The notes under the pieces: model-generated
Database searches by the model: none
What the model saw: only the letters and a program-made list of their open reading frames with translations
What the model was told of the DNA's origin: nothing
NCBI RefSeq assembly: GCF_002291425.1
Contig: NZ_CP014136.1
Coordinates: 5,098,925-5,162,924, forward strand
Reading direction: 5' to 3'
Length of the DNA stretch: 64,000 nt
Origin: Gibbsiella quercinecans
Lineage (GTDB): Bacteria; Pseudomonadota; Gammaproteobacteria; Enterobacterales; Enterobacteriaceae
Program-made: the position numbers and the translations under genes
Shown here: one piece after another, positions 8,811 to 17,191 of the stretch
How the letters are laid out: every line of letters starts with the position of its first letter
How positions within the stretch are numbered: the first letter of the stretch is position 1

Positions 8811-9812
8811 ATGGCCTCGCTGAAAGACGTTGCAAAACTGGCTGGTGTGTCGTTGATGACGGTTTCCCGTGCGATCAACGAACCCGATAAACTGCGCCCC
8901 GAAACCTATCAACGTGTGAAGCAGGCCATTGATCGGCTCGAGTATGTGCCGGATCTCTCCGCCCGGCGCATCCGCGGCGATCGCAGCCGGATGCAAACTA
9001 TCGGCGTACTGGCATTGGATACCGCCACCACGCCGTTTTCCGTTGAAATCATCCTGTCGATTGAAAAAACCGCGCGCGAACACGGCTGGAACAGCTTTGT
9101 CGTCAACCTGTTTGCCGACGACAGTGCAGAAAAAACCATTGATTTGCTGCTGGCGCACCGGCCGGATGGGGTGATCTTTACCACCATGGGGCTGCGGCAG
9201 GTGACGGTGCCGCCGAAACTGCTGGATAAACGCCTGGTGCTGGCCAACTGTACCAGCCCTGGCAACGCTATCGCCAGCTACATTCCCGATGATGAACAAG
9301 GCCAGTATGACGCGATGAAAGCGCTGATCGCCAAAGGCTATCGCGCGCCGTTGTGTATCCATCTGCCGGAGGGCATCCCGGCCGCCGGGCTGCGCCGCCG
9401 CGGGCTGGAGCGCGCCTGGCGCGAGGCCAGCGGTGACGTTGTCCAGCTTAAGCAATACCATTTGGATCTTAGCGAAGGTGATGGCCACTATCTCGACAGC
9501 CTGGCGCTGTTGGCGCGCCATTTTTCGCCGGGCAAGCGTGATTGCGACGTGGTGGTGTGCGGCAACGATCGGGTGGCGTTTTTGGTCTACCAGACGCTGC
9601 TGGCACAAGGCTGGCAGATCCCGCAGCAGGTTGGGGTGTTGGGGTATGACAATATGGTCGGCATCGGCGAGCTGTTCCAACCGCCGCTGACTACGGTGCA
9701 GTTGCCGCATTATGAGTTGGGCCGCCAGGCGGCTTTGCATCTGATCAATCAGCTTGAGCACCGGCAAACCGTGAAGGTGGCTTGCCCGCTGTTATTGCGG
9801 GCATCGCTGTGA
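8811..9812 (+). CDS. cscR: LacI-family repressor of the sucrose genes
   Basis: DNA-binding regulator of 333 aa. The N-terminal helix-turn-helix reads SLKDVAKLAGVSLMTVSRA, followed by a hinge helix near residue 50 and a periplasmic-binding-protein-like sugar domain. Start ATG 8811 follows AGAAGG. It is convergent with the sucrose hydrolase gene. It probably represses the hydrolase and permease genes through the two GTTAACGTTAAC sites at 12.6 kb and is released by sucrose or fructose. Assignment as CscR/ScrR rests on neighbours, not on the sensor domain. Confidence 0.82.
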   Translation: MASLKDVAKLAGVSLMTVSRAINEPDKLRPETYQRVKQAIDRLEYVPDLSARRIRGDRSRMQTIGVLALDTATTPFSVEIILSIEKTAREHGWNSFVVNLFADDSAEKTIDLLLAHRPDGVIFTTMGLRQVTVPPKLLDKRLVLANCTSPGNAIASYIPDDEQGQYDAMKALIAKGYRAPLCIHLPEGIPAAGLRRRGLERAWREASGDVVQLKQYHLDLSEGDGHYLDSLALLARHFSPGKRDCDVVVCGNDRVAFLVYQTLLAQGWQIPQQVGVLGYDNMVGIGELFQPPLTTVQLPHYELGRQAALHLINQLEHRQTVKVACPLLLRASL

Positions 9813-9817
9813 TGGGG

Positions 9818-9839
9818 TTCCCGCCGATGAGGGCGGGAA
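9818..9839. terminator. Hairpin between convergent genes
   Basis: TTCCCGCC/GGCGGGAA forms an 8-bp stem in the 32-base gap between the regulator and the sucrose hydrolase gene. It could stop or stabilise both transcripts, but neither side has a strong T-run. Confidence 0.4.
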
Positions 9840-9844
9840 AGGGA

Positions 9845-11287
9845 TTATTCCCAGATGCTGCCGAGCGCCCAGGCGTGAAGTTCGCCGAAGGCCGCCGCGC
9901 CGCTTTCGGCAAACATACTGATGGTGCGCTCACCGTCGGCCGGATAGATGCGGCTGGTCAGGCAGGCGCGGCCCTGGTTGACGAATACCTCGACGGAAGA
10001 GCGATCGATAAACACCTGTAGCTGCATGTTTCCCGCCGGTGGCAGCGGTACGCTGCGGCAGCCGCACAGCCCCGGCTCATCGCTAAACCGCTCCAGAACC
10101 AGCCGCTGCGCCTGGTTATCGATATACAACCGAGCGGCGTTGCCGATGGTGACACCGTAACGCTCCGCATCGCTCGCCGCAGTATCCACCGTCAGCGCCA
10201 GCTCCTGAAGCGCGGCGCCCAGCACCAGGCGCTGGTTACGCAACTGCGCAGCGCCGAATGACTGGGTTTCGCCGCGCAGCGCACGCAACTCCCGCGCCGG
10301 GTTCATTAACACGCTGCCATCCGTATCCAGCGAAAGCTCGCGCGGCAGGGTAAGCGCGCCGGCCCAGCCGTGGGCTTTGCTTGGCATCGGCGATTCCCAC
10401 ATATCCATCCAGCCGAACAGCATGCGGCGCCCATCGGCCGCGGTGAAAGACTGCGGCGCATAGAAATCGTGCCCGGCGTCCATCTCGCGGAACGGCTGGT
10501 CGAGGGTGAATGCCTGCCCCGGTTGCCAGTCGCCCAGCAGGTAGCCGCTCTGGAAACGGTTACGGTTATGGTAGCCGTGGGGGGCCAGCCCCTGTGGCGA
10601 AAACATCAGCAGGTGGCGTTCGCCCAGCGGGAAGAAGTCCGGGCATTCCCACATATACCCTTCAGCGGCGGTTTGCGCGCGCGCCAGCACGCGCTCGAAT
10701 GTCCAGGCACGCAGATCGTGCGAGCGATAGAGACGCACCTGGCCCAGTTGGTTTTCCTTGGCGCCGACCACCATCCACCATTGGCCGTCCTGTTGCCAGA
10801 CTTTGGGATCGCGAAAGTGCTGAATACCGTCTGGCGGCAACAGCACCGGGCCATGCTTGACGAAGTGCACGCCGTCGCTGCTGGTGGCCAGGCACTGAAC
10901 TTCGCGCACCTGGTCGTCATCGCCTGCTTTGCCCAGCCAGACGTGGCCGGTGTAGATCAGCGTCAGCACGCCGCGATCGTCCACCGCGCAGCCGGAGAAA
11001 CAGCCGTCTTTATCGAATTCATCGCCCGGCGCCAGCGCGATCGGTTGATGTTGCCAGTGCACCAAATCGTGGCTGGTGGCATGGCCCCAGTGCATCGGCC
11101 CCCAGTTCGCATCAAAAGGGTGGTGCTGATAAAACGCGTGGTACACGCCGTTGATGCAGATCAGGCCGTTGGGATCGTTAATCCAGCCGGCCTGCGCCGC
11201 CAGGTGAAAACGCGGATAGTAATCATCCTGGCGTTGAGCATGCAGGGCTTCAACGGCATGATCGGCGGACAGTAAGGCATTTTTCAT
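9845..11287 (-). CDS. cscA: Sucrose hydrolase (invertase), glycoside hydrolase family 32
   Basis: Cleaves sucrose (or sucrose 6-phosphate) to glucose and fructose in the cytoplasm, 480 aa. It begins with the GH32 five-blade propeller: the nucleophile motif WINDPNGL, FRDPK carrying the transition-state stabiliser, and the general acid glutamate in MWECPDF. A beta-sandwich domain follows and ends in the FIDRSSVEVF motif. No signal peptide is present. The neighbour is a permease of the proton-symport type rather than a PTS component, so the substrate is most likely free sucrose (CscA type). It overlaps the permease gene by 4 bases and is cotranscribed with it. Confidence 0.9.
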   Translation of the reverse strand: MKNALLSADHAVEALHAQRQDDYYPRFHLAAQAGWINDPNGLICINGVYHAFYQHHPFDANWGPMHWGHATSHDLVHWQHQPIALAPGDEFDKDGCFSGCAVDDRGVLTLIYTGHVWLGKAGDDDQVREVQCLATSSDGVHFVKHGPVLLPPDGIQHFRDPKVWQQDGQWWMVVGAKENQLGQVRLYRSHDLRAWTFERVLARAQTAAEGYMWECPDFFPLGERHLLMFSPQGLAPHGYHNRNRFQSGYLLGDWQPGQAFTLDQPFREMDAGHDFYAPQSFTAADGRRMLFGWMDMWESPMPSKAHGWAGALTLPRELSLDTDGSVLMNPARELRALRGETQSFGAAQLRNQRLVLGAALQELALTVDTAASDAERYGVTIGNAARLYIDNQAQRLVLERFSDEPGLCGCRSVPLPPAGNMQLQVFIDRSSVEVFVNQGRACLTSRIYPADGERTISMFAESGAAAFGELHAWALGSIWE

Positions 11288-12543
11288 TGCATCGACTCGC
11301 TTGATTTTATCGTGGGTTGAAAGTGTGCATCCTTCCCGGCGTTATCGCCGCGCAGCAGGAAACAGGAAAGCAGGGTAGTAAAGGCGACCATACAGCCCAT
11401 CAGCAGATAGGTGGCGGCAAAGCCGATATGGTCATAGCCGTGGCCGGCCAGCGGCGACAGGAAGCTGGCCATCACCTGGGTGATGAACTGGAAGCCCACC
11501 AAATACAACGTGGAAGACAGCCGGCTGTCGAAGCGGGTGGCGATGTATTTGAACAGCGCGATCAGCAGGATCGGCAATTCAACGGCGTGCAACAGCTTCA
11601 TGGCGGAAATCATCAGTGCGCCGCTGGCCAGCCCCGAACCGAACATCCGCAGCGCCATGACGGCGCCAGCCAGCAGCAGGCCCTGTTTAGCGCCGATGCG
11701 GTTCACCAGGAAGGGCGCCAGAAACATCCCGCCGGCTTCCAGGAACACCTGCAGCGAATTGAGGAAGCCGTACATTTCGTTGCCCTGTTGGTGGGTTGGG
11801 AACTGTGAGGCGAAATAGACCGAGAACTGCTGATCGAACACGTTGTACACGCTGATGCCGAGTACAAACACCACCAACGCCCAAAATCCCGGCAGGCGCA
11901 GCAGCGCCAGCGCGTCGTTGAGCTGCAGATTTTCCGGCTTGCCGTATTCCAACCCGGCCATGGCATTGGGTTTTAGCTCACGCACCTGGCTGAGCAGCAG
12001 CAGAAACGCGACTGCCGAAGCCGAAGCCAGCCAAAAGTTAATGTTGGGGTTGATGTTGAAAATAAACCCGGCGAAGAAAGTGGCGCAGGCCCAGCCGAGC
12101 GAGCCCCACATGCGGGCGCGGCCAAATTCAAAGCCGACGATACGGCTGACGCGTTCGGTATAGGATTCCAGCGCGCCGATGCCGGCAAAAAAGGTGGCGC
12201 CGATAAACAGCCCGCCGATCAGCGCGCCCAGTAGCAGGTTCATGGCCAGCAGTGGCGCGTAAACGTAAATAAAAAATGGCCCGGTGAGCAGCAGCATCAC
12301 GCCCAGGTACTGCAGCAGATGTTTGCGCAGGCCAAGCTTGTCTTGAATAAAGCCGTACAGCGGCTGGGCACAAAGGGCAACCAGCGAAATGGCCGAGAAA
12401 ATCAAACCGGTTTCGGCGCCTTTCAGCCCGATTTTTTGGTTAAGCCAGATGGAAATCAGTGAAAAACTGGACGACCAGGTAAAAAAGAAAAAAAACAGCA
12501 GGCCGCTCAGGAGCACATAGTACTTTTTGGTTTCGCGGTTCAT
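11284..12543 (-). CDS. cscB: Sucrose:proton symporter, LacY/CscB type
   Basis: Inner-membrane sugar importer of the oligosaccharide:H+ symporter family, 419 aa and about 12 membrane segments (E. coli CscB is 415). The N terminus runs MNRETKKYYVLLSG and then FFFFTWSSSFSLISIWLN, closely like CscB and LacY. GFIQDKLGLRKHL is the loop 2-3 motif. The ATG at 12543 is preceded by AGGG at a rather long distance. Two operators and a CRP site lie upstream. A fructokinase gene (cscK), usual in csc clusters, is missing here. Confidence 0.88.
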   Translation of the reverse strand: MNRETKKYYVLLSGLLFFFFFTWSSSFSLISIWLNQKIGLKGAETGLIFSAISLVALCAQPLYGFIQDKLGLRKHLLQYLGVMLLLTGPFFIYVYAPLLAMNLLLGALIGGLFIGATFFAGIGALESYTERVSRIVGFEFGRARMWGSLGWACATFFAGFIFNINPNINFWLASASAVAFLLLLSQVRELKPNAMAGLEYGKPENLQLNDALALLRLPGFWALVVFVLGISVYNVFDQQFSVYFASQFPTHQQGNEMYGFLNSLQVFLEAGGMFLAPFLVNRIGAKQGLLLAGAVMALRMFGSGLASGALMISAMKLLHAVELPILLIALFKYIATRFDSRLSSTLYLVGFQFITQVMASFLSPLAGHGYDHIGFAATYLLMGCMVAFTTLLSCFLLRGDNAGKDAHFQPTIKSSESMQ

Positions 12544-12579
12544 GGTGATGTTGCCCTGATGAGTGAGATTGGCTCTATT

Positions 12580-12591
12580 GTTAACGTTAAC
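12580..12591. promoter_or_regulatory. LacI-family operator, proximal copy
   Basis: GTTAACGTTAAC is a perfect 12-bp palindrome with the central CG step typical of LacI-family operators. It lies 37 bases before the permease start. Confidence 0.75.
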
Positions 12592-12643
12592 TTTTGACGA
12601 GATAAAGATACCATCGCAGCTGATTGCGATGTTAATCACAAAA

Positions 12644-12655
12644 GTTAACGTTAAC
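12644..12655. promoter_or_regulatory. LacI-family operator, distal copy
   Basis: A second GTTAACGTTAAC, identical to the first, has its centre 64 bp away, close to six helical turns. This spacing would suit a looped tetramer or dimer pair. Confidence 0.75.
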
Positions 12656-12665
12656 ATTTTTGCGA

Positions 12666-12681
12666 TGTGATCGAAATCACG
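12666..12681. promoter_or_regulatory. CRP binding site of the sucrose promoter
   Basis: TGTGATCGAAATCACG matches the CRP consensus TGTGA-N6-TCACA at nine of ten key bases. It lies upstream of both operators, as expected for catabolite activation of sucrose uptake. Confidence 0.7.
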
Positions 12682-12738
12682 TGTTGATCATGGGCGTCGC
12701 TTATCCCTCGTGGCGAGAGATAAGCGCAGGGGCAGGGT

Positions 12739-13521
12739 TTAGATGCTGGCCAGGTAGCCGCCGTCGACGTAAAGGATCTGCCCGGTAATATAGGCGGCCG
12801 CCGGGCTGGCGAGGAAGATGGCGGCGCCGGTGAGATCCTGCAGCTCGCCAAAGCGCCCAATCGGGATCTTGCTTTGCATGGCGTTGCACCATTCGCTGTC
12901 CTGGTAGAACACTTCGGTCATGGCGGTTTGGAAATAGCCGGGGCCGATGCCGTTCACCCGGATGCCATGGGGCGCCCATTCGCTGGCCAGCGCGCGTGTC
13001 ATGCCCGCCAGCCCGGATTTCGATGCGCCATAAGCGGTGGCGCCCGGCACGCCAACGGCGGTGGTCAGCGAACACAGGTTGATGATGCTGCCGCTGCCCT
13101 GCGCCATCATTAAGCGTGCGGCGGCCTGCGCGCAGAAAAACGCCCCCTTCAGGTTGGTATTGAGGATGTTGTCCCACAGCGCTTCGTCAACCTCCAGCGA
13201 CGGGCGCACCTGTTCAATACCGGCGTTGTTGATCAAGATATCCAACGGTTTATCGGCCAGGCTGGCGAACGCCGCGCGGATCGACGCCGGATCCTGCACG
13301 TCCAGTTGCACCATCTGCGGATGTTCGCCCCAATTGTTCAACTGTTGCGCCACCGCTTGCAGTGCGGCACGCTGGCGGCCGGCGACGATCACCTGCGCGC
13401 CGGCCTGGGCGAGCCCTATGGCCAGCGCCTGACCGATGCCGCGCGTCGCCCCGGTTACCAGCGCCCGTTTGCCCTGCAGTGAAAACGGCGCCAGCCCAGG
13501 CGGTAAAGTTGCGTTTTGCAT
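12739..13521 (-). CDS. Short-chain dehydrogenase/reductase
   Basis: NAD(P)-dependent SDR, 260 aa. It has the cofactor motif TGATRGIG near residue 23, NNAG, and the catalytic tyrosine and lysine in YGASKSG with a serine upstream in NLCSLTT. The C-terminal YVDGGYLASI is usual for classical SDRs of the gluconate 5-dehydrogenase or ketoreductase type. ATG 13521 follows GGAGAAACT. It is the last gene of the seven-gene leftward operon, 9 bases after the zinc dehydrogenase. It probably oxidises or reduces a secondary alcohol of the imported compound; the substrate is unknown. Confidence 0.8.
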   Translation of the reverse strand: MQNATLPPGLAPFSLQGKRALVTGATRGIGQALAIGLAQAGAQVIVAGRQRAALQAVAQQLNNWGEHPQMVQLDVQDPASIRAAFASLADKPLDILINNAGIEQVRPSLEVDEALWDNILNTNLKGAFFCAQAAARLMMAQGSGSIINLCSLTTAVGVPGATAYGASKSGLAGMTRALASEWAPHGIRVNGIGPGYFQTAMTEVFYQDSEWCNAMQSKIPIGRFGELQDLTGAAIFLASPAAAYITGQILYVDGGYLASI

Positions 13522-13530
13522 AGTTTCTCC

Positions 13531-14520
13531 TTAAGGCACCACGATGGTTTTCAACGCGGCGGCATCGCCGGCCAGCAACGCTTGATAAGCCTGCGGCAGC
13601 GCGTCGAGGGCAATCGGCGGCGACAGCCACTGCGCCAGTTTATCGGCAAGCTGCGGCAGCAGCGCGATCGCCTGTTGCTGTTCGTCGGCAAATACGCTGC
13701 AGCCCACCAACGTGATTTCACGTTCTACCAGGCGGTTGGCGTCAATCGGCACCTGGCCGTGGAACAGGCCGACCATGGCGATGCGCCCGGCGGGGGCGAT
13801 ATGTTCAATCAGCTGATTGAGCACGCCGGCCGAGCCGGTGGCTTCCACGGCAAAAGCAATGGCCTGCGGCAGCGGGCGCCCTAATTCCAGCGCTTGCAGC
13901 GGCAGAACGCGCTGCAGCAACGCCAGGCGTTGCGGGTTGCGCTCGGCCAATAACAGCGGGCAGGCGCGCAGATGGTGCAGCAGCAGCGCGACCAGCCCGC
14001 CGATGGTGCCGCCGCCGGCGACCAATACCGGCGCGCCGTGCGGTGGGTTAAGTTGGTTTACCACCCGCAATGCGACCCCCAGCGGTTCGCTGAGGGCGGC
14101 GATCGGCGCTGGCAGCGTTGCCGGCACCTTCAACAAGCTGGATGCGGGCAACAGGGCCAGTTCGGCAAAGCCGCCGTCACACACTTCGCCGACGAAGCCA
14201 AGCCGCGGGCACAGGTTGCTGCGCCCGGCCTGGCAAGCGGGGCAAACGCGGCAGCAGGCGCGGGAATCCACCACCACGCGATCGCCCACCGCCAGCCCGC
14301 GCACCGCGGTGCCGATCGCCAGCACTTCACCACAAAACTCATGCCCCGGCGTTACCGGCAGTTGGGCGATCCACTGGCCGGTGCGGAAGTTGTGCAGATC
14401 GGAGCCGCAAATGCCGGCCGCCAGCACCCGCAGGCACACCCCGTCGGCGGGCGGGGCGGCGGGCGGGGGGATCTGTTCGATGCGCAGATCGCCAATGCCA
14501 TAAAAACGGGCGGCTTTCAT
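13531..14520 (-). CDS. Zinc-dependent alcohol dehydrogenase (MDR family)
   Basis: Medium-chain dehydrogenase, 329 aa, of the sorbitol/idonate/threonine dehydrogenase group. Catalytic zinc ligands are visible in GICGSDLH and TPGHEFCGE. The four structural zinc cysteines occur in CRVCPACQAGRSNLC and just before it. The nucleotide-binding VAGGGTIGGL starts the Rossmann fold. Its ATG overlaps the kinase stop (ATGA), so the two are coupled. The combination with an SDR, a kinase and a HisD paralogue points to stepwise oxidation of a hydroxylated compound. Confidence 0.82.
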   Translation of the reverse strand: MKAARFYGIGDLRIEQIPPPAAPPADGVCLRVLAAGICGSDLHNFRTGQWIAQLPVTPGHEFCGEVLAIGTAVRGLAVGDRVVVDSRACCRVCPACQAGRSNLCPRLGFVGEVCDGGFAELALLPASSLLKVPATLPAPIAALSEPLGVALRVVNQLNPPHGAPVLVAGGGTIGGLVALLLHHLRACPLLLAERNPQRLALLQRVLPLQALELGRPLPQAIAFAVEATGSAGVLNQLIEHIAPAGRIAMVGLFHGQVPIDANRLVEREITLVGCSVFADEQQQAIALLPQLADKLAQWLSPPIALDALPQAYQALLAGDAAALKTIVVP

Positions 14521-15842
14521 GCTTCACCGCCGTTCGCCGGATCGATAAGCTTGAACCAGCGGCTGGCGATATCCTCCCCGGCCAGTGGTTCGCTGCCCAG
14601 CATCACGGCGATGGCGAACCCCAGCGCCGAGCTGGTGACATTGTGGCCACCGCCGCCACCGTCGCGCAGATCCAACACCAGCGTTGGGCAGCAGAACAGC
14701 GCCAGCCGCATCAGCCGTTGCCAGTGGGCCGGCAGCCAACCGCGGGCGTTGAGCTCGGCCAATAATGGCCGCCAGTAGCCTTCACCTTTGCTTTGCAGGA
14801 AGGGCGCACGCAGCGGCGTCAACTGCCAGTTGTGTTCCACCAGCAGGCGGTCGCCTTGCAACTGCACGTTGATTTGGTAACGCTCATCACAGCGCTGGGG
14901 TTCATACAGCCAGAACGGATGGGCAAAGATGTTGTGAAACGTGGCCTTGATCTCCGCCAGCAGCGCCGGGATATGGCGCCCGGCGAAGGCGGGATCGAAA
15001 CTCACCAGTTGCGGCTCCGGGTGTTCGGTTTCATACCACACGTTGGCGTTGTGCGCGTCGCCGTGGGCGGTGACGACGCCGTGCTGCGCTAGCCTTGCCG
15101 GTGCCAGCAGCTCGCCGGCCTGCAACAGCAATTCCCCCAGCGTATGCGGGTAAAGTATGCCGTTTATCTGCCAGCGCAGGTTTTTCAACTGCGCCCACGG
15201 CAGCGTGAGCTGCGCCAGCGTGAACGTTTGGCCGACGTAGAACTGCGCCACCCGGCCACCGAAGCCGGGCGCGGCGCCAGGGCTGACCAGCCGGTGGTGG
15301 AACAACTGGTGGATCGGCTCTCGTGCTACTGCGCCAGGCTCGCCGGCCTGCAGCGTCGGCAGGGTCAGCGCCAGGATTTCCCGATCGGCGCGTTGCTGGG
15401 CGGCAATCACCGGCGCGGCGTCGTCCCAGCGTTGATGCAGTTCGATCTCGCGGCAAACGTCCGCCAGGCGCCGATCGTGGCGCAGGCGGTACAGCAGGAT
15501 CTGCCGCCCCGGTTCACCGCAGGCGTACAGCGGCACGTCGACGCGAAAGCCGCTGTCGCGCAGCAGCTCGGCGTTGTAATACTCCTCGATGGTGTGATCT
15601 TCGCCTTCCTCATGGTGATACTTGAAGAACAGCCCGCGTCCATCGGCCAACGTCAGCGTGCCGTTCAGCGAGTTCAGGCTGTACTGATCGCGGTTGATGG
15701 CCAACTGGGTTACCGTCGCGCCGGTAATCTCCCCGACCAACTGGCGCAGTTTGGCGGCGGCCTGCTGCCATTCACCGGCGTGCGTCAGGGCGCGCGCCTG
15801 GGCCGCCAGCGGTTCACGCTGGGGAATGGGATTATCGGTCAT
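14517..15842 (-). CDS. APH/choline-kinase-fold small-molecule kinase, unknown substrate
   Basis: Putative phosphotransferase, 441 aa. The catalytic loop reads VVTAHGDAHNANVW, the HxDxxxxN (Brenner) motif of the APH/choline/fructosamine kinase superfamily. The metal-binding aspartate follows in VSFDPAFAG. The N-lobe has a TLADGRGLFFKYHHEE segment whose lysine may bind ATP. The C-terminal region after residue 300 is longer than in simple aminoglycoside kinases. ATG 15842 follows GGGAGG. Position between a HisD paralogue and two dehydrogenases, in an importer operon, argues for a catabolic metabolite kinase rather than antibiotic resistance. I do not recognise a named family. Confidence 0.65.
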   Translation of the reverse strand: MTDNPIPQREPLAAQARALTHAGEWQQAAAKLRQLVGEITGATVTQLAINRDQYSLNSLNGTLTLADGRGLFFKYHHEEGEDHTIEEYYNAELLRDSGFRVDVPLYACGEPGRQILLYRLRHDRRLADVCREIELHQRWDDAAPVIAAQQRADREILALTLPTLQAGEPGAVAREPIHQLFHHRLVSPGAAPGFGGRVAQFYVGQTFTLAQLTLPWAQLKNLRWQINGILYPHTLGELLLQAGELLAPARLAQHGVVTAHGDAHNANVWYETEHPEPQLVSFDPAFAGRHIPALLAEIKATFHNIFAHPFWLYEPQRCDERYQINVQLQGDRLLVEHNWQLTPLRAPFLQSKGEGYWRPLLAELNARGWLPAHWQRLMRLALFCCPTLVLDLRDGGGGGHNVTSSALGFAIAVMLGSEPLAGEDIASRWFKLIDPANGGEA

Positions 15843-15864
15843 CACAACCTCCCGGGGTTTGGGG

Positions 15865-17187
15865 TTAACGGCCGAGCAGGGTTTTGCGTAACGGAGATAC
15901 CGCCAGCGCATGGCCGGTAAAACCTTCGTACACGGCAAAATCGTGCGCCTTATCCGCCAGGGCGTCATAACCGCTGCGGGTGACGTAACCGACGGAAATG
16001 CGTTTCATATAGTCGAACACCGAAAGCGGCCCGGCCACTTTGGCCGCGGCGTTGGTGGGCAGCACCGCGTTCGGCCCCAGCACAAAGTTGCCCAGCGTTA
16101 CCGGCGTATAGTTGCCGAGCAAAATCTCGCCGGCGTTACGGATTGTCGCCATCACCGCCAGCGGTTCTTCCGCCAGAATTTCCAGGTGCTCCGGCGCGTA
16201 CTGGTTGACGAACTCCACGGCGGTGGCGAAGTCACGGGTCAACACCACGCCGCCATGTTCGCCGCCCAGCACCGCCTGGGAAAAGCCGGCGCGTTTTTCA
16301 TCCAATTGCGCCCAGTAGCCCGGCAGGGCGGCGATGGCCTGTTCCGCTACCTGGCGGCTGGAGGTGACCAGCCAGGCGGAGGAATCCGGGCCGTGTTCCG
16401 ATTCGATGATCAGATCCAGCGCGGCCAGGGCGCCGTTGGCGGTTTCATCCGCCAGTATAATGCTTTCGCTCGGGCCAGCCGGCACGCCGGGATCGATATG
16501 TTGCGCCAGCAGGCGTTTGGCGGCAACCAGCCACGGGCTGCCGGGGCCGACGATTTTCAGGCACTTGGGCACCGTTTCCGTACCGTAGGCCACGGCCGCC
16601 ACGCCCTGGGCGCCGCCGCACTTATAAATATCCTTGATACCGACCAGGCGGGCCGCCACCAGTGTGGCGTCGTCCACCTTGCCGTCCGGGCCGGGCGGGG
16701 TGATCACCACCGGACGCGGCACGCCGGCCACCACCGCAGGAATGGTGGTCATCAGCAGCACGCTGGGGAAAGAACCTTTACCGCGCGGCACATAGCAGGC
16801 TACGGAGTCGATCGGCACCATCCGGTCGCCGGCAAAGGCGCCGGGCTGCATCTCCTTCAACCACATTTCTTCGGGCTTTTGCGCCTGGTGGAAGGCGCGG
16901 ATATTTTCCGCCGCAAAGGAAATGGATTCGATCACCTTGGGATCCAGCCGGGCAAACGCGGCTTCAAATTCGCTCTCTTCGGCGCGGATCGCCATTTGTT
17001 CAACCTGCACGCCGTCGAATTCACGGGCAAAACGCCGCAGCGCCGCATCACCTTCGCTGCGCACGGCGGCGATAATCGGTTGAACCCGTTCGATGAAGAA
17101 CGACAGGTCCGCTTCAGTGCGTTTAAACAACGCGTCCGGCAACTGTTGGCAATCGCTAAGATCGTGAAAGGTCACTGTCTGTGTCAT
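15865..17187 (-). CDS. Histidinol-dehydrogenase-like enzyme with altered active site
   Basis: HisD-superfamily NAD-dependent dehydrogenase, 440 aa, full length. The catalytic pair Glu-His is kept in QYAPEHL, and one zinc-ligand histidine is kept in SEHGPDS and another in FTGHAL. Compared with E. coli HisD, Gln259 is Glu (IIESEHG), Asp360 is Asn (LGNFVLG) and His367 is Ala (GPNAVLP). The zinc and substrate pocket is therefore changed. Known HisD paralogues such as HpsN oxidise other alcohols (sulfopropanediol) to acids. The HutC-linked context suggests an imidazole alcohol instead. I consider both open. ATG 17187 has AGGAG upstream; the gene starts 4 bases after the ATPase. Confidence 0.8.
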   Translation of the reverse strand: MTQTVTFHDLSDCQQLPDALFKRTEADLSFFIERVQPIIAAVRSEGDAALRRFAREFDGVQVEQMAIRAEESEFEAAFARLDPKVIESISFAAENIRAFHQAQKPEEMWLKEMQPGAFAGDRMVPIDSVACYVPRGKGSFPSVLLMTTIPAVVAGVPRPVVITPPGPDGKVDDATLVAARLVGIKDIYKCGGAQGVAAVAYGTETVPKCLKIVGPGSPWLVAAKRLLAQHIDPGVPAGPSESIILADETANGALAALDLIIESEHGPDSSAWLVTSSRQVAEQAIAALPGYWAQLDEKRAGFSQAVLGGEHGGVVLTRDFATAVEFVNQYAPEHLEILAEEPLAVMATIRNAGEILLGNYTPVTLGNFVLGPNAVLPTNAAAKVAGPLSVFDYMKRISVGYVTRSGYDALADKAHDFAVYEGFTGHALAVSPLRKTLLGR

Positions 17188-17191
17188 GCGT

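Noticed and set aside
15865-17187. Calling the HisD paralogue the biosynthetic hisD
   Set aside because: It is not in a his operon and several expected metal or substrate residues are changed.
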